From positions 1-64,000 of the forward strand of contig NZ_AXAS01000036.1 of the NCBI RefSeq assembly GCF_000472925.1: a DNA stretch of 64,000 nt. The letters run 5' to 3'. The notes under the pieces were generated by a model that had not been told where the DNA came from, ran no database searches, and saw only the letters and a list, made by a program, of their open reading frames with translations. Source of the stretch: Bradyrhizobium sp. Ec3.3. Lineage in GTDB: Bacteria > Pseudomonadota > Alphaproteobacteria > Rhizobiales > Xanthobacteraceae. Each line of letters opens with the position of its first letter. Within the stretch, counting starts at the first letter, position 1. Below are positions 31,407-40,145 of this stretch, piece after piece. Made by a program: the position numbers and the translations under genes.

Positions 31407-32761
31407 GCGACTTCACCCGTCGCAATGTCTTCCAGCGAACGGCCGCGCGTCGGCACGCCCATCAGCACGACCGTGACGGCACCGATCAGCAGCACGATGG
31501 TGGTGATGCCGAACACGCCGGCGAAACCGAAATTGGGATAGAGATAGCCGACCAGAATCGGCGAGATGATCGCGCCGATGCGGCCGATCGCGGAGGCAAG
31601 CCCGGCGCCCGTGGTCCTGACCGGCGTCGGGAACACCTCGGCCGTATAGGCATAGACGCCGGCATAGGTTCCGTTCATGAAGAAGGACAGGAAGATGCCG
31701 GCGAGCATGATCTGCTGCTCGCTCTGCGCGAAGGCGAGCCCGAGCGCGCTGGCGCCGCCAAGCAGCATGTAAGACGCGATCGTCGCCTGTCGGCCGATCC
31801 GCTCGTTGAACCAGGCGGCGCTGAAATAGCCGGGCACCTGCGCGCAATAGATCGCCAGCGAGTAGGAGAAGCTCTTGGTGATGCTCATGCCGTTCTGGAC
31901 CAGGAGGCCCGGAATCCAGACGAAGAATGAGTAATAGCTGAAAGTGATCGCGAGCCACATGATCCAGGTCATGATGGTGATGCGCGCCTGGCGACCTGCG
32001 AGCAGAGCTGCGAAATTGGCGAGCAGCGTCCCCGTCGTTGTCGCGGGTGCGGCGGCTTCGACCACCGGCTGCGGCAGGACGTAGCCCTCGCGCACGAAAC
32101 TAGCCTCGATCCTGTCGAGGACAGCTTCGGCTTCCTTCTCCCAGCCCTGGCTTTCGAGCCAGCGCGGCGATTCCGGCAGCGCCCGGCGCCACCACAAGAG
32201 CATGACGACCGGCAGGGCCGTAATGACAAGCACGATGCGCCAGCCATTGTCGTAGGACGGAACGATGAAGTAGCCGAGCAAGGCTGCCGCCACGAAGCCG
32301 AAGGAGAAGAAGCCGGCCAGCGAGCCGGTAAAGCTGCCGCGAAAGCGCCGCGCCACGAACTCGGCGAGGTAAGGCGCGATGATCGCGCTCTCCGCACCGG
32401 TGCCCATGCCCGCAACGATGCGGGCGGCGAAGAAGGACGGCCAGCTATCCACCGCCGCACTGACGAGCGATGCGGCACAGTAGAGCGCCAACGCCGACAT
32501 CATCACGGCGCGGCGGCCGATCAGGTCGCCCAGCGTGCCGGCACAGAGGGCACCGAACAGGAAGCCGATATAGGTGCTGCTGCCGAGCACGCCGATCTCG
32601 ACGCTCGACAGATTCCAGGCCGTGCGCAGCACCGGCAGGATGAAGGCCAGCACGGCTGCGTCCATCGCGTCGAACATGTAGCCGAGCCCGCCCATCAGCA
32701 GGAGATGCGTGTGGAAGCGCGCGAACGGAAGGCGCTCGATGCGTGCCGATATCATTGACAT
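31403..32761 (-). CDS. MFS transporter (sugar porter/benzoate-type)
   Basis: Twelve-helix inner-membrane transporter of 452 aa, probably a proton symporter that imports the amidohydrolase substrate. It carries the A-motif-like GTLGDLIGRRAVMMSALALYC between helices two and three, PESPRWLESQGW between the halves and FPTPVRTTGAGLASAIGRIGA in the second half, features of the aromatic-acid and sugar-acid porters. It is the first gene of the leftward operon. Substrate specificity cannot be read from the sequence. Confidence 0.9.
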   Translation of the reverse strand: MSMISARIERLPFARFHTHLLLMGGLGYMFDAMDAAVLAFILPVLRTAWNLSSVEIGVLGSSTYIGFLFGALCAGTLGDLIGRRAVMMSALALYCAASLVSAAVDSWPSFFAARIVAGMGTGAESAIIAPYLAEFVARRFRGSFTGSLAGFFSFGFVAAALLGYFIVPSYDNGWRIVLVITALPVVMLLWWRRALPESPRWLESQGWEKEAEAVLDRIEASFVREGYVLPQPVVEAAAPATTTGTLLANFAALLAGRQARITIMTWIMWLAITFSYYSFFVWIPGLLVQNGMSITKSFSYSLAIYCAQVPGYFSAAWFNERIGRQATIASYMLLGGASALGLAFAQSEQQIMLAGIFLSFFMNGTYAGVYAYTAEVFPTPVRTTGAGLASAIGRIGAIISPILVGYLYPNFGFAGVFGITTIVLLIGAVTVVLMGVPTRGRSLEDIATGEVA

Positions 32762-32830
32762 GAAAGTCCCCCTCTGTCGGGCGGCCCGGCGCTCCGCCTA
32801 TCCCGTGGGAGAAATCATAGACAAAGAGAT

Positions 32831-32851
32831 ATTATCGTCATAATTTATAAT
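32831..32851. promoter_or_regulatory. LysR-box (ATTAT-N11-ATAAT)
   Basis: Perfect interrupted dyad ATTAT at 32831-32835 and ATAAT at 32847-32851 separated by 11 bp, giving the T-N11-A core that LysR-type regulators recognise. It lies between the divergent MFS start (32761) and LysR start (32888), in an AT-rich patch unlike the surrounding DNA. Confidence 0.8.
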
Positions 32852-32887
32852 CATGATCTCATATATCACCATTGTGAATGTATTCCC

Positions 32888-33805
32888 GTGTCGTTTCGCG
32901 CGCTCGACCTCAACCTCCTGAAAGTCTTCGAGGCCTTGATGACCGAGGGCAGCGTCACGCGCGCCGCGAACGCGCTGACGATGACGCAGCCGGCGGTGAG
33001 CAATGCGCTTGCGCGCCTGCGCGATGCACTTGGCGATCCCCTGTTCGTGAGGTCAGGCACTGGCATCCGTCCCACCCAGCGCGCGGTGGTGCTGTGGGAG
33101 CCGATCGGCGAAGCCCTGGAAAGCGTGCGCGGCGCGCTCGACGAGCAGGTGTTCGATCCGCGCCGCGCGCAGACCGAGTTCACCCTGTCGATGTCGGACT
33201 ACGTCGCGTCCCTCGTCATGCCGAACCTCTTGAACCATCTCGGCGAGGTCGCGCCCAAGGCGCGCGTCCACACCGTCCCCAACACCGTCCTGGAGATCGC
33301 CGATCAACTCGAGGACAACCGGGTCGATTGCGTGCTGAGCGTCTACGTCAACGAAGCGCAGCAGCCGGCCGCCATTCGCTCGCGCTCGCTGTGGACCGTC
33401 GACTACGCCTGCTTCATGCGGCGCGGTCATCCGCTTGCGGCCATGAAGCGGCTGAGCACCCGCACTTTCCTGAACGCGGGGCATGTCGATGTGAGTTTGG
33501 CCGGCAAGACCCTGCCGTCCTACGATTTCTTCCTCGCCTCGCGTGGCCTGTCGCGCAACCTGGTTGCGACCGTCAATCACTACAGCGCCGCCTACGAGAT
33601 CGTGCGCCAATCCAACCTGATCGCCGTGCTGCCGAGCGATCTGCGCTCACAGTCGCGGCACGCGCCGTTCCTGCACGCCGTACCGCTTCCGCTCCAGGCG
33701 CCGCCGCGCATCGTCAGCCTGTTCTGGCACCAGCGCAACGACACCGTGCCCGCGCAGCGCTGGCTGCGCGAGACCCTGGTCGGGATGTTCGCGAAGTCGG
33801 AGTGA
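32888..33805 (+). CDS. LysR-type transcriptional regulator
   Basis: Regulator of 305 aa with an N-terminal winged helix (LLKVFEALMTEGSVTRAANALTMTQPAVSNALARLRD, residues 8-44) and a C-terminal periplasmic-binding-like domain for a co-inducer. It starts with GTG at 32888. It is divergent from the MFS-GAF-amidohydrolase operon with a LysR box between them, so it most likely controls that operon in response to its substrate or an intermediate. The closest style is the NodD/NahR-type clade with long DNA-binding loop, but no nod-box is present. Confidence 0.92.
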   Translation: MSFRALDLNLLKVFEALMTEGSVTRAANALTMTQPAVSNALARLRDALGDPLFVRSGTGIRPTQRAVVLWEPIGEALESVRGALDEQVFDPRRAQTEFTLSMSDYVASLVMPNLLNHLGEVAPKARVHTVPNTVLEIADQLEDNRVDCVLSVYVNEAQQPAAIRSRSLWTVDYACFMRRGHPLAAMKRLSTRTFLNAGHVDVSLAGKTLPSYDFFLASRGLSRNLVATVNHYSAAYEIVRQSNLIAVLPSDLRSQSRHAPFLHAVPLPLQAPPRIVSLFWHQRNDTVPAQRWLRETLVGMFAKSE

Positions 33806-33922
33806 GGCAAAGCCTCGGCGGCCGTTCGGATGCAAGAATGGAAACCGAGCTTTTCCCAAAGGCAGCTTGTGAAGCGTGGACCACCGTCTAAATCAGCGAT
33901 GCCTTCCCCAGAGACCTGATCA

Positions 33923-34954
33923 ATGACCGCACCGCTCGAATTCGGACTGGATACCTTTGGCGACGTCACCAAGGACGCCTCCGGCACGCCGCTGCCGCAT
34001 GCGCAGGTGATCCGCAACGTCGTCGAGGAAGCGGTGCTGGCGGATGAGCTCGGCATCGACTTCATCGGCCTTGGCGAGCATCATCGGGCTGATTTTGCGA
34101 TTTCCTCGCCGGAAATCGTGCTCGCCGCGATCGCGGCCCGCACCAAACGCATCCATCTCGGCTCTGCCGTGACGGTGCTCTCCTCGGACGACCCCATCCG
34201 TGTGTTTCAGCGGTTTGCGACGCTGGATGCGCTCTCGAACGGACGCGCCGAGGTGATCCTGGGGCGCGGCTCGTTCACGGAATCTTTCCCGCTGTTCGGC
34301 TTCGACCTGCGCCGTTACGAGGAACTGTTCGAGGAAAAACTCGACCTGTTCGCCGCACTTCTGTCCCAGAAGCCGGTGACCTGGGATGGCAAGCTGCGTC
34401 CGCCGCTGAAGAACCAGCTCGTCTATCCGCCGGTCGAGCACGGCCAGCTCAAGACCTGGATCGGCGTCGGCGGCAGCCCGGAATCGGTGGTGCGCGCCGC
34501 GCATTACGATCTGCCCTTGATGCTCGCTATCATCGGCGGCGATCCCAAGCGCTTTGCACCCTATGTCGAGCTCTATCACCGCGCCTACAAGGAATTCGGC
34601 CGCGCGGTGAAGCCGATCGGCGTGCACTCGCCCGGCTATGTCGCCGAGACCGACGCGCTGGCGCGCGAGGAGCTCTGGGCCGACTACAAGACCATGCGCG
34701 ACCGCATCGGCAAGGAGCGCGGCTGGCCGCCGATGGGCCGCGACGAGTTCGTGCAGGAGGCCGATCACGGCTCGCTCTATGTCGGCTCGCCCGAGACGGT
34801 CGCGCGCAAGATCGCCGCGACCGCGAAGGCGCTCGGCATCTCGCGCTTCCAGCTCAAATACTCCGCCGGGCCCCTGCCCCATGAGAAGCTGATGCGCAGC
34901 ATCGAACTCTATGGCAGCAAGGTGATCCCGATGGTCAAGGAGATGATGGGCTGA
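33923..34954 (+). CDS. LLM-class flavin-dependent oxidoreductase
   Basis: TIM-barrel luciferase-like monooxygenase or dehydrogenase of 343 aa that uses reduced FMN or F420-like flavin from a reductase. The family pattern is clear: FIGLGEHHRADFAISSPE, IHLGSAVTVLSSDDPIRVFQRFATLD, EVILGRGSFTESFPLFG and IGVGGSPESVVRAA. Relatives oxidise sulfonates, amines and alkanes; the substrate here is unknown. The gene stands alone and is convergent with the RidA gene (34964), 9 bp away. Confidence 0.9.
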   Translation: MTAPLEFGLDTFGDVTKDASGTPLPHAQVIRNVVEEAVLADELGIDFIGLGEHHRADFAISSPEIVLAAIAARTKRIHLGSAVTVLSSDDPIRVFQRFATLDALSNGRAEVILGRGSFTESFPLFGFDLRRYEELFEEKLDLFAALLSQKPVTWDGKLRPPLKNQLVYPPVEHGQLKTWIGVGGSPESVVRAAHYDLPLMLAIIGGDPKRFAPYVELYHRAYKEFGRAVKPIGVHSPGYVAETDALAREELWADYKTMRDRIGKERGWPPMGRDEFVQEADHGSLYVGSPETVARKIAATAKALGISRFQLKYSAGPLPHEKLMRSIELYGSKVIPMVKEMMG

Positions 34955-34963
34955 GGTTTAGTC

Positions 34964-35311
34964 TCAGCCCTTGAGCGCGGTGACAACGACCTCGATCAGG
35001 GCGCTGCCACCGAGATCGGCGACGCCGACGGTCGCGCGCGCCGGCAGATTGTCGCCGAAGAACTCGGTCCAGACCGCGTCCATCTCCTTCTTCTTCGACA
35101 GGTCGGTCACGAAGATCGAGGCGCTGACGATGCGCGAGGCATCGCTGCCCGCTTCCTTCAGATAGCCGGCGATCTTGCCGAGGATGTTGCGGGTTTGCTC
35201 GCCCATCGACACGCTGGTGTCGTCTGCGATCGTGCCGCCGACGAAGACGAAGCCATTGGCCTCGACGGTGCGGTGCATGATCGGCGTGCGGATGCTGCGG
35301 ATGATGGTCAT
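34964..35311 (-). CDS. RidA family protein
   Basis: Enamine/imine deaminase-type protein of 115 aa that speeds hydrolysis of reactive 2-imino acids to keto acids and ammonia. It has the FVFVGGTIADDTS, TRNILGKIAGYLKEAGSD, VSASIFVTDLSKKKEM and PARATVGVADLGGSALIEV blocks; the Arg in PARAT and the Glu in LIEV are the usual carboxylate-binding and catalytic residues. It is the last gene of the amino-compound operon, where an oxidase makes imines, so its function fits its context well. Confidence 0.9.
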   Translation of the reverse strand: MTIIRSIRTPIMHRTVEANGFVFVGGTIADDTSVSMGEQTRNILGKIAGYLKEAGSDASRIVSASIFVTDLSKKKEMDAVWTEFFGDNLPARATVGVADLGGSALIEVVVTALKG

Positions 35312-35332
35312 GAAGTCCTCTTCTTGTGTTGC

Positions 35333-36454
35333 TTAGGAGTTGGATGGACGAAAGCGGTCGATGCTGAGATCGCCGATCCGGGTCTGGGTGCCGCCGTTCA
35401 CGATCAACTCCGCCATGACGGCGCCGGCGCCGGGGCCGAGCTGGAAGCCGTGCAGCGAGAAGCCGAACTGATGGTAGAGCCCGGCGTGGTGCGCGCTCGG
35501 GCCCAGCACGGGCAGATCGTCCTTTGTCTTCGCCTCGATGCCGGCCCAGGCGCGCATGATGGTGGCATCGCGCATCACCGGAAACAGCTCGAACACGGTA
35601 CGGGCGCTGATGGCGAGGCTCGGCCAGTCCAGCACCGTCTCGTTGCGGTCCTGGTCCGGCGTCGCCAGATGGCCGCCGCCGATCAACACGGTGCCGTTCT
35701 TGAACTGCTTGAAGGACAGCTTGCGGCCACGCAGGATCACCACGGGGTCGATGAAATGCGGCACGCGCGAGGTGATCATCAGCATCGGCGCCACGGTCTC
35801 GACCGGCACCGGCTCGCCGAGCGCGGCGGCGATGCGCCCTGCCCAGGCGCCGGCGGCGTTGACCAGCACGGGTGCGGCATAGGTCTCACTGCCGACATCG
35901 ACGCGCCAGAGCCCATCCTCGCGGCGGACATTGCTTGCGGCCACGCCCTCGCGCACGGTGGCGCCGAGCTGCTCCGCCTTGCGTCGGAACGCCGTCGTCG
36001 TCTGCGCCGGATTGGCCGCGCCGTCACGGCGCGAGACCACGCCGCCGGGACAGGTGTCGGCGACCGCGGGCACCAGCCGCCGCAGCTCGGTTCCGTCGAT
36101 CAGCTCCTCATGGGTGAAGCCGAGCGCGTTCAGCTCGGCGACGCGCGCGCGGCATGCCGCAAGCTCGGTCTCGTTCTCCGCGACCAGAACCTGGCCGTGA
36201 CTCTCAAAGCTGCAATCATCGTCGAGCAGCTCGTTTATCCGCTCCCAGATTCCCATCGAGCGGATCGAGAGCGGGATTTCGGCGACGTGCCGCGCGAGCT
36301 GGCGCACGCCGCCGGCATTGACGCCGGAGGCGTGGCGGCCAGCGTAGTCCTTCTCGATCAGCACAGGCTTCATGCCAGCGAGCGTCAGGTGCAGCGCCGT
36401 CGAGCATCCGTGGATGCCACCACCCACGATGATGGCATCCGCAAGCTTGGTCAT
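35333..36454 (-). CDS. FAD-dependent D-amino-acid/opine-type oxidoreductase (beta subunit-like)
   Basis: DAO-fold flavoprotein of 373 aa, resembling HcnC, OoxB and the beta subunit of D-hydroxyproline dehydrogenase. The dinucleotide fold is ADAIIVGGGIHGCSTALHLTLAG (residues 5-27). The substrate half includes GVNAGGVRQLARH, NAAGAWAGRIAAALGEPVPVE and PGAGAVMAELI. It probably takes hydride from the amino compound onto FAD. The start overlaps the preceding gene by 4 bp and RidA follows after 21 bp. Confidence 0.9.
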   Translation of the reverse strand: MTKLADAIIVGGGIHGCSTALHLTLAGMKPVLIEKDYAGRHASGVNAGGVRQLARHVAEIPLSIRSMGIWERINELLDDDCSFESHGQVLVAENETELAACRARVAELNALGFTHEELIDGTELRRLVPAVADTCPGGVVSRRDGAANPAQTTTAFRRKAEQLGATVREGVAASNVRREDGLWRVDVGSETYAAPVLVNAAGAWAGRIAAALGEPVPVETVAPMLMITSRVPHFIDPVVILRGRKLSFKQFKNGTVLIGGGHLATPDQDRNETVLDWPSLAISARTVFELFPVMRDATIMRAWAGIEAKTKDDLPVLGPSAHHAGLYHQFGFSLHGFQLGPGAGAVMAELIVNGGTQTRIGDLSIDRFRPSNS

Positions 36455-37869
36455 CCCCGCACCACCGCCTTGACGTCGTCATCCGTCTTCGGCATCGCCG
36501 CGAGCTCGGCAAGCGTGATCGGCTTCACCGGCGCGCGCAGCCGGTAATAGCCGATCTCCTGCGGGGTCTTGCCGCGCGCCTCCGCCATCAGCTCGGTGAC
36601 GGTGAGGCCGCACAGACGACCCTGGCACGGGCCCATGCCGGTGCGGCGATAGGCCTTGAGCTGGTTCGGCCCCGTCGCGCCGATCGCAACGGCATCGACG
36701 ATGTCCCTGGCCGTCACCTCCTCGCAGCGGCAGACGATGGTGTCGCCTGCGGGAATGCGAAACTGGCGCGCAGGGCGGAACAGCGTATCGAGGAAGGCTC
36801 GGCCGCGCTCCGCCTTGGCGAGATCGGCATGCAGCGCCGCCATCGGCGAGAGCTTCGCGGCAGCCGCGGGCGCAAGCGCCTCGACCGCGCCTCGCGCCGC
36901 AATGCGGCCGCGAACCACCGCGGCGTTCGCGCCACTGATGCCGGCGCCGTCACCTGCGATAGCAATTCCTTCAACCGACGTGCCGCCATTGCCATCGAGT
37001 GCCGGCGACCAGCAGAGTTGCAGGTTATCCCAGCGATGCTCGACGCCCGCCGCCATCGCGAGATTGACGTTGGGCACGACGCCCTGGTGCAAGAGAAGAA
37101 GGTCGGCAGGGATCGTCTCGCGATGGTTGCCCGCGACATAGCTCACGCTGGCGAGCCGCCCCTCGCCGGCCGCAGCAAGCTCGGTGACGCCGGTCGTCAC
37201 CTCCACCTTGGCCTTTACCTCGCGCATCATCGCAAGGCCCTTCGTAAAGTAAGCCGACGTCACGAAGGCGAAGGCATGAGGCAGTGCGGCAAGATAGTTT
37301 TTGCGTTCGGTCGTATCGAGAATGCGATCGATCCGGCCGCCGAGGCGCAGGATCTGCGCCGCGAGCAGCCACAGCAGAGGTCCCTGGCCGGAAATCACCG
37401 TGCGGCTGTCAGGCACCAGCGCCGATGATTTCAGCATGGTCTGCGCGGCGCCCGCGGTCATCACGCCCGGCAGCGTCCAGCCGGGAATCGGGAACGGCCG
37501 CTCCAGCGCGCCGGTCGCAAGGATCACGCGCCGCGCCTTGACGAACGCGGACGCCCCGCCGATGGAAATCCCGATCTCGAGATGACGATCGAGACTCCAG
37601 ACGGTCGCGCGATGGATGATCTCGGCCTTGCTCGAGCGCACCTCGCCGACGAGCTCGGCGCCCGCCCAATAGTCGGCGCCGAGCTGGTCGCGCGCCGTCA
37701 CGGGCGTCGATGCGATCGCGCGCCAGACCTGGCCGCCGGGGCCCGGGTTCTCGTCGAGCAGTAGCGTCGACAGGCCGGCTGCTGACGCGGTGGCCGTTGC
37801 GGCAAGACCCGCGGGCCCGGCCCCGATCACGACGACGTCGTAGGCGTCACGCTGAGGAGCCGCGTTCAT
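36451..37869 (-). CDS. NAD/FAD-binding oxidoreductase (opine oxidase alpha-like)
   Basis: Flavoprotein subunit of 472 aa, similar to HcnB, OoxA and the alpha subunit of D-hydroxyproline dehydrogenase. It has a GxGxxG fold DVVVIGAGPAGLAATATASAAG, a second nucleotide-binding core near ISGQGPLLWLLAA and a C-terminal BFD-like [2Fe-2S] domain (VCRCEEVTARDIVDAV, then GMGPCQGRLCG). It passes electrons from the DAO subunit to quinone or another acceptor. The ATG at 37869 has GAGGGAG upstream. It overlaps both neighbours by 4 bp and so is tightly cotranslated. Confidence 0.9.
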   Translation of the reverse strand: MNAAPQRDAYDVVVIGAGPAGLAATATASAAGLSTLLLDENPGPGGQVWRAIASTPVTARDQLGADYWAGAELVGEVRSSKAEIIHRATVWSLDRHLEIGISIGGASAFVKARRVILATGALERPFPIPGWTLPGVMTAGAAQTMLKSSALVPDSRTVISGQGPLLWLLAAQILRLGGRIDRILDTTERKNYLAALPHAFAFVTSAYFTKGLAMMREVKAKVEVTTGVTELAAAGEGRLASVSYVAGNHRETIPADLLLLHQGVVPNVNLAMAAGVEHRWDNLQLCWSPALDGNGGTSVEGIAIAGDGAGISGANAAVVRGRIAARGAVEALAPAAAAKLSPMAALHADLAKAERGRAFLDTLFRPARQFRIPAGDTIVCRCEEVTARDIVDAVAIGATGPNQLKAYRRTGMGPCQGRLCGLTVTELMAEARGKTPQEIGYYRLRAPVKPITLAELAAMPKTDDDVKAVVRG

Positions 37870-38162
37870 CGACCGATCTCCCTCTTGCCTTTCTGGATTT
37901 CGATCTGCATGCCCGCAGCAACCGGCACCAGGCAGCCCTGGCGATTGCCGACACCATCGATGGTGACGAGGCAGTCGAAGCACACACCCATCATGCAATA
38001 GGGCAGCCGCGGCGCGCCGCTCACCGCGGTCTCGCGTCGCACGTCGCGCCCCGAGGCAAGCAGCGCAGCGGATACGGTGTCGCCTTCGCGCGCCTCGACG
38101 GTAACGCCATCGACGAAGATCTGCAACGATGGACGCCTGTCCTGGTCGGATCGTCTGAACAT
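37866..38162 (-). CDS. (2Fe-2S)-binding subunit of opine/hydroxyproline-type dehydrogenase
   Basis: Small ferredoxin-like subunit of 98 aa, similar to HcnA and the gamma subunit of D-hydroxyproline dehydrogenase. Four cysteines in C-x4-C-x2-C-x12-C (CMMGVCFDC, then GC) form one plant-type [2Fe-2S] cluster. The N-terminal IFVDGVTVEAREGDTVSAALLASG part is the beta-grasp start. It links the two flavoprotein subunits; the stop overlaps the NAD/FAD subunit gene by 4 bp. The ATG at 38162 is preceded by AGAGG. Confidence 0.9.
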   Translation of the reverse strand: MFRRSDQDRRPSLQIFVDGVTVEAREGDTVSAALLASGRDVRRETAVSGAPRLPYCMMGVCFDCLVTIDGVGNRQGCLVPVAAGMQIEIQKGKREIGR

Positions 38163-38193
38163 TGGATGCCTCTTGGCCCCTTCTCTGGTGTCG

Positions 38194-39330
38194 CTAGTAG
38201 CCGCTGTTGTTCGCTGCGCCCTCGCCGCCGAAGCGGCGCGCCGAGAACGCGCCGACCAGCTCCGGCTCGAGCGCGCCGGCAGTGACCATGCGCGCAATCT
38301 CGAAGGCGTGATTGGAGGCGAGCGTCACGCCGGAATGGCAGCAGGCGACGTAGGCGCCGGGATGCGTCTCCGACTGGTCATAGATCGGAAAGCCATCCTG
38401 CGGCATGACGCGGATGCCGGTCCAGCTCCTGACCACGTTGAGCCGCGCCAGATGCGGAAACATGCGCTGCGCGCGATCCGCCATCACGGCGCTGATCGAA
38501 TGCTTCAGCGCGCGATCGTCGAGCTCGTCCTCCTTGCTGTCGCCGATCATCACCGTGCCCTCGTCGGTCTGGCGGATCGTGGTCAGCGGATGCGGCAGGA
38601 ATGGCATGGTGCGTTCAGTCACCACGATCTGGCCACGGGTCGGCCCCATGGGCGCAAAGAGGCCGACCATCGGCGCGAGCGTCTGGTTGGCATTGCCTGC
38701 GGCAAGCACGATCTTGTGGGCACGGATTTCGCCCTGCGGCGTCGTCAGGCTGAATTCGCCGCCGCTCTTCGTGATCGCCGAGACCGGCCGCTCCGGGAAA
38801 TAGTCGACGCCGAATGCCTTGAAGCCGGTATGAAACGCGCGAAAAGTGCGCAGCGAATTGACGTGGCCGTCGAACGGACAGAAGCTGCCGCCGGACACCT
38901 CCGGGCCGATCAGCGGCAGCATCCTCTTCACCTCGGAAGCCTTCAGCATTTCCATCCTGTAGTCGGCCGCGCCAACCTGGTTATGCATGCGCGTGACGAG
39001 CTGGGTGCGCTGCTCGTACTCGTCCTCGCCGAGCGTGAGGTGAAAGCCGCCGTTCTGCTGGAGGCAGACGTCAAGGCCGGTCTGGTCCTTCAGTTCGGCG
39101 GCGAGGCTTGGCCAGGCCTGCGATGCCCGCACCGTCCAGCCCGTGTAGGCCGGCATGCCGAGCCCCTTGCTCTGCACCCACACCAGCGCAAAGTTCGCGC
39201 GCGAGGCGCGCTTGGCGATGTCGCCCTCGTCGAGCACGGCGACGCTCTTGCCGAGCCGTCCGAGCCCCCAGGCAATGGCGGAGCCGAGCAGTCCGCCGCC
39301 GACGACGGCGACGTCATAGTCCCTGTGCAT
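38194..39330 (-). CDS. Second DAO-type FAD-dependent oxidoreductase
   Basis: FAD-binding protein of 378 aa of the same DAO superfamily as the gene at 35333 but only distantly similar to it. It starts MHRDYDVAVVGGGLLGSAIAWGLGRLG and has the VWVQSKGLGMPAY active-region segment, GPTRGQIVVTERT and a WTGIRVMPQDGFPIYD C-terminal block. It is 31 bp upstream of the iron-sulfur subunit. It may be a separate oxidase acting on the same substrate family or an alternative partner in the complex. The ATG at 39330 has AGGAG upstream; the much longer open frame is spurious. Confidence 0.88.
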   Translation of the reverse strand: MHRDYDVAVVGGGLLGSAIAWGLGRLGKSVAVLDEGDIAKRASRANFALVWVQSKGLGMPAYTGWTVRASQAWPSLAAELKDQTGLDVCLQQNGGFHLTLGEDEYEQRTQLVTRMHNQVGAADYRMEMLKASEVKRMLPLIGPEVSGGSFCPFDGHVNSLRTFRAFHTGFKAFGVDYFPERPVSAITKSGGEFSLTTPQGEIRAHKIVLAAGNANQTLAPMVGLFAPMGPTRGQIVVTERTMPFLPHPLTTIRQTDEGTVMIGDSKEDELDDRALKHSISAVMADRAQRMFPHLARLNVVRSWTGIRVMPQDGFPIYDQSETHPGAYVACCHSGVTLASNHAFEIARMVTAGALEPELVGAFSARRFGGEGAANNSGY

Positions 39331-39338
39331 GCTTTCTC

Positions 39339-40145
39339 CTATCGCCCGGGATCGCTCTTGCCTGCGAGCACGCGGTCGAGCCCGTAGAAGCGGTCGAGCA
39401 GGATGAGGGCAGTCATGGTGATTGCGATGACGCTCGCCGAGACGGATGTCACGAGCGGGTCGATGTTGTCCTGGATATAGAGGAACATCCTGACGGGCAA
39501 CGTTTCGGTGCCGGGTGCGGCCAGGAAGACGGTCATCGTCAAATCGTCGAAGGACTGGATGAAGGCGAGCGCCCAGCCGCTGATCACGCCGGGCATGATC
39601 AGCGGCAGGGTCACGCGACGAAACAGCGTGAAGCCGCCGGCACCGAGCGAGACCGCGGCCATCTCGACCGAGCGGTCCATGCCGGTCGCGACCGCCAACG
39701 TCAGGCGCAGCGCAAAGGGAAACACGACGATGACATGCGCGATCAGCAGCGCCGCAAAGGTGCCGCCGAGCCCGAGTGAGGTGAAAAAGCGCAGAAAGGC
39801 GATGCCGAGCACGACATGCGGGATCATCAGCGGCGACAGGAACAGCGCTGCCAGCGCATCGCGGCCTGGAAATCTGTAGCGCGCAATCGCGAGCGCCGCC
39901 GGCACGGCAAACAGCAATGCGACGAAGGAAGACACCATTCCGAGCCCGAGGCTGACCCAGAACGCGTGCACGAATTCCGGATAGCTCGCGATCGTCCTGA
40001 ACCAGCGCAGCGAGAAGCCGTTGACCGGCAGCGAGAGAAAACCCTCGGGCGTGAAGGCAACGAGGCAAACCACCACGATCGGCGCCAGCATGAAGACGAC
40101 GAAGAGCGTATGAAAGATCAGTGCGAGCGGGCCGTTCGTCCTCAT
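39339..40145 (-). CDS. ABC transporter permease (PotC-type)
   Basis: Six-helix inner-membrane permease of 268 aa of the spermidine/putrescine/thiamine family. The EAA loop reads EMAAVSLGAGGFTLFRRVTLPLIMPGVISG, which contacts the ATPase. It pairs with the permease at 40142-41035. Its stop is 8 bp upstream of the DAO gene and its start overlaps the other permease by 4 bp. Confidence 0.92.
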   Translation of the reverse strand: MRTNGPLALIFHTLFVVFMLAPIVVVCLVAFTPEGFLSLPVNGFSLRWFRTIASYPEFVHAFWVSLGLGMVSSFVALLFAVPAALAIARYRFPGRDALAALFLSPLMIPHVVLGIAFLRFFTSLGLGGTFAALLIAHVIVVFPFALRLTLAVATGMDRSVEMAAVSLGAGGFTLFRRVTLPLIMPGVISGWALAFIQSFDDLTMTVFLAAPGTETLPVRMFLYIQDNIDPLVTSVSASVIAITMTALILLDRFYGLDRVLAGKSDPGR

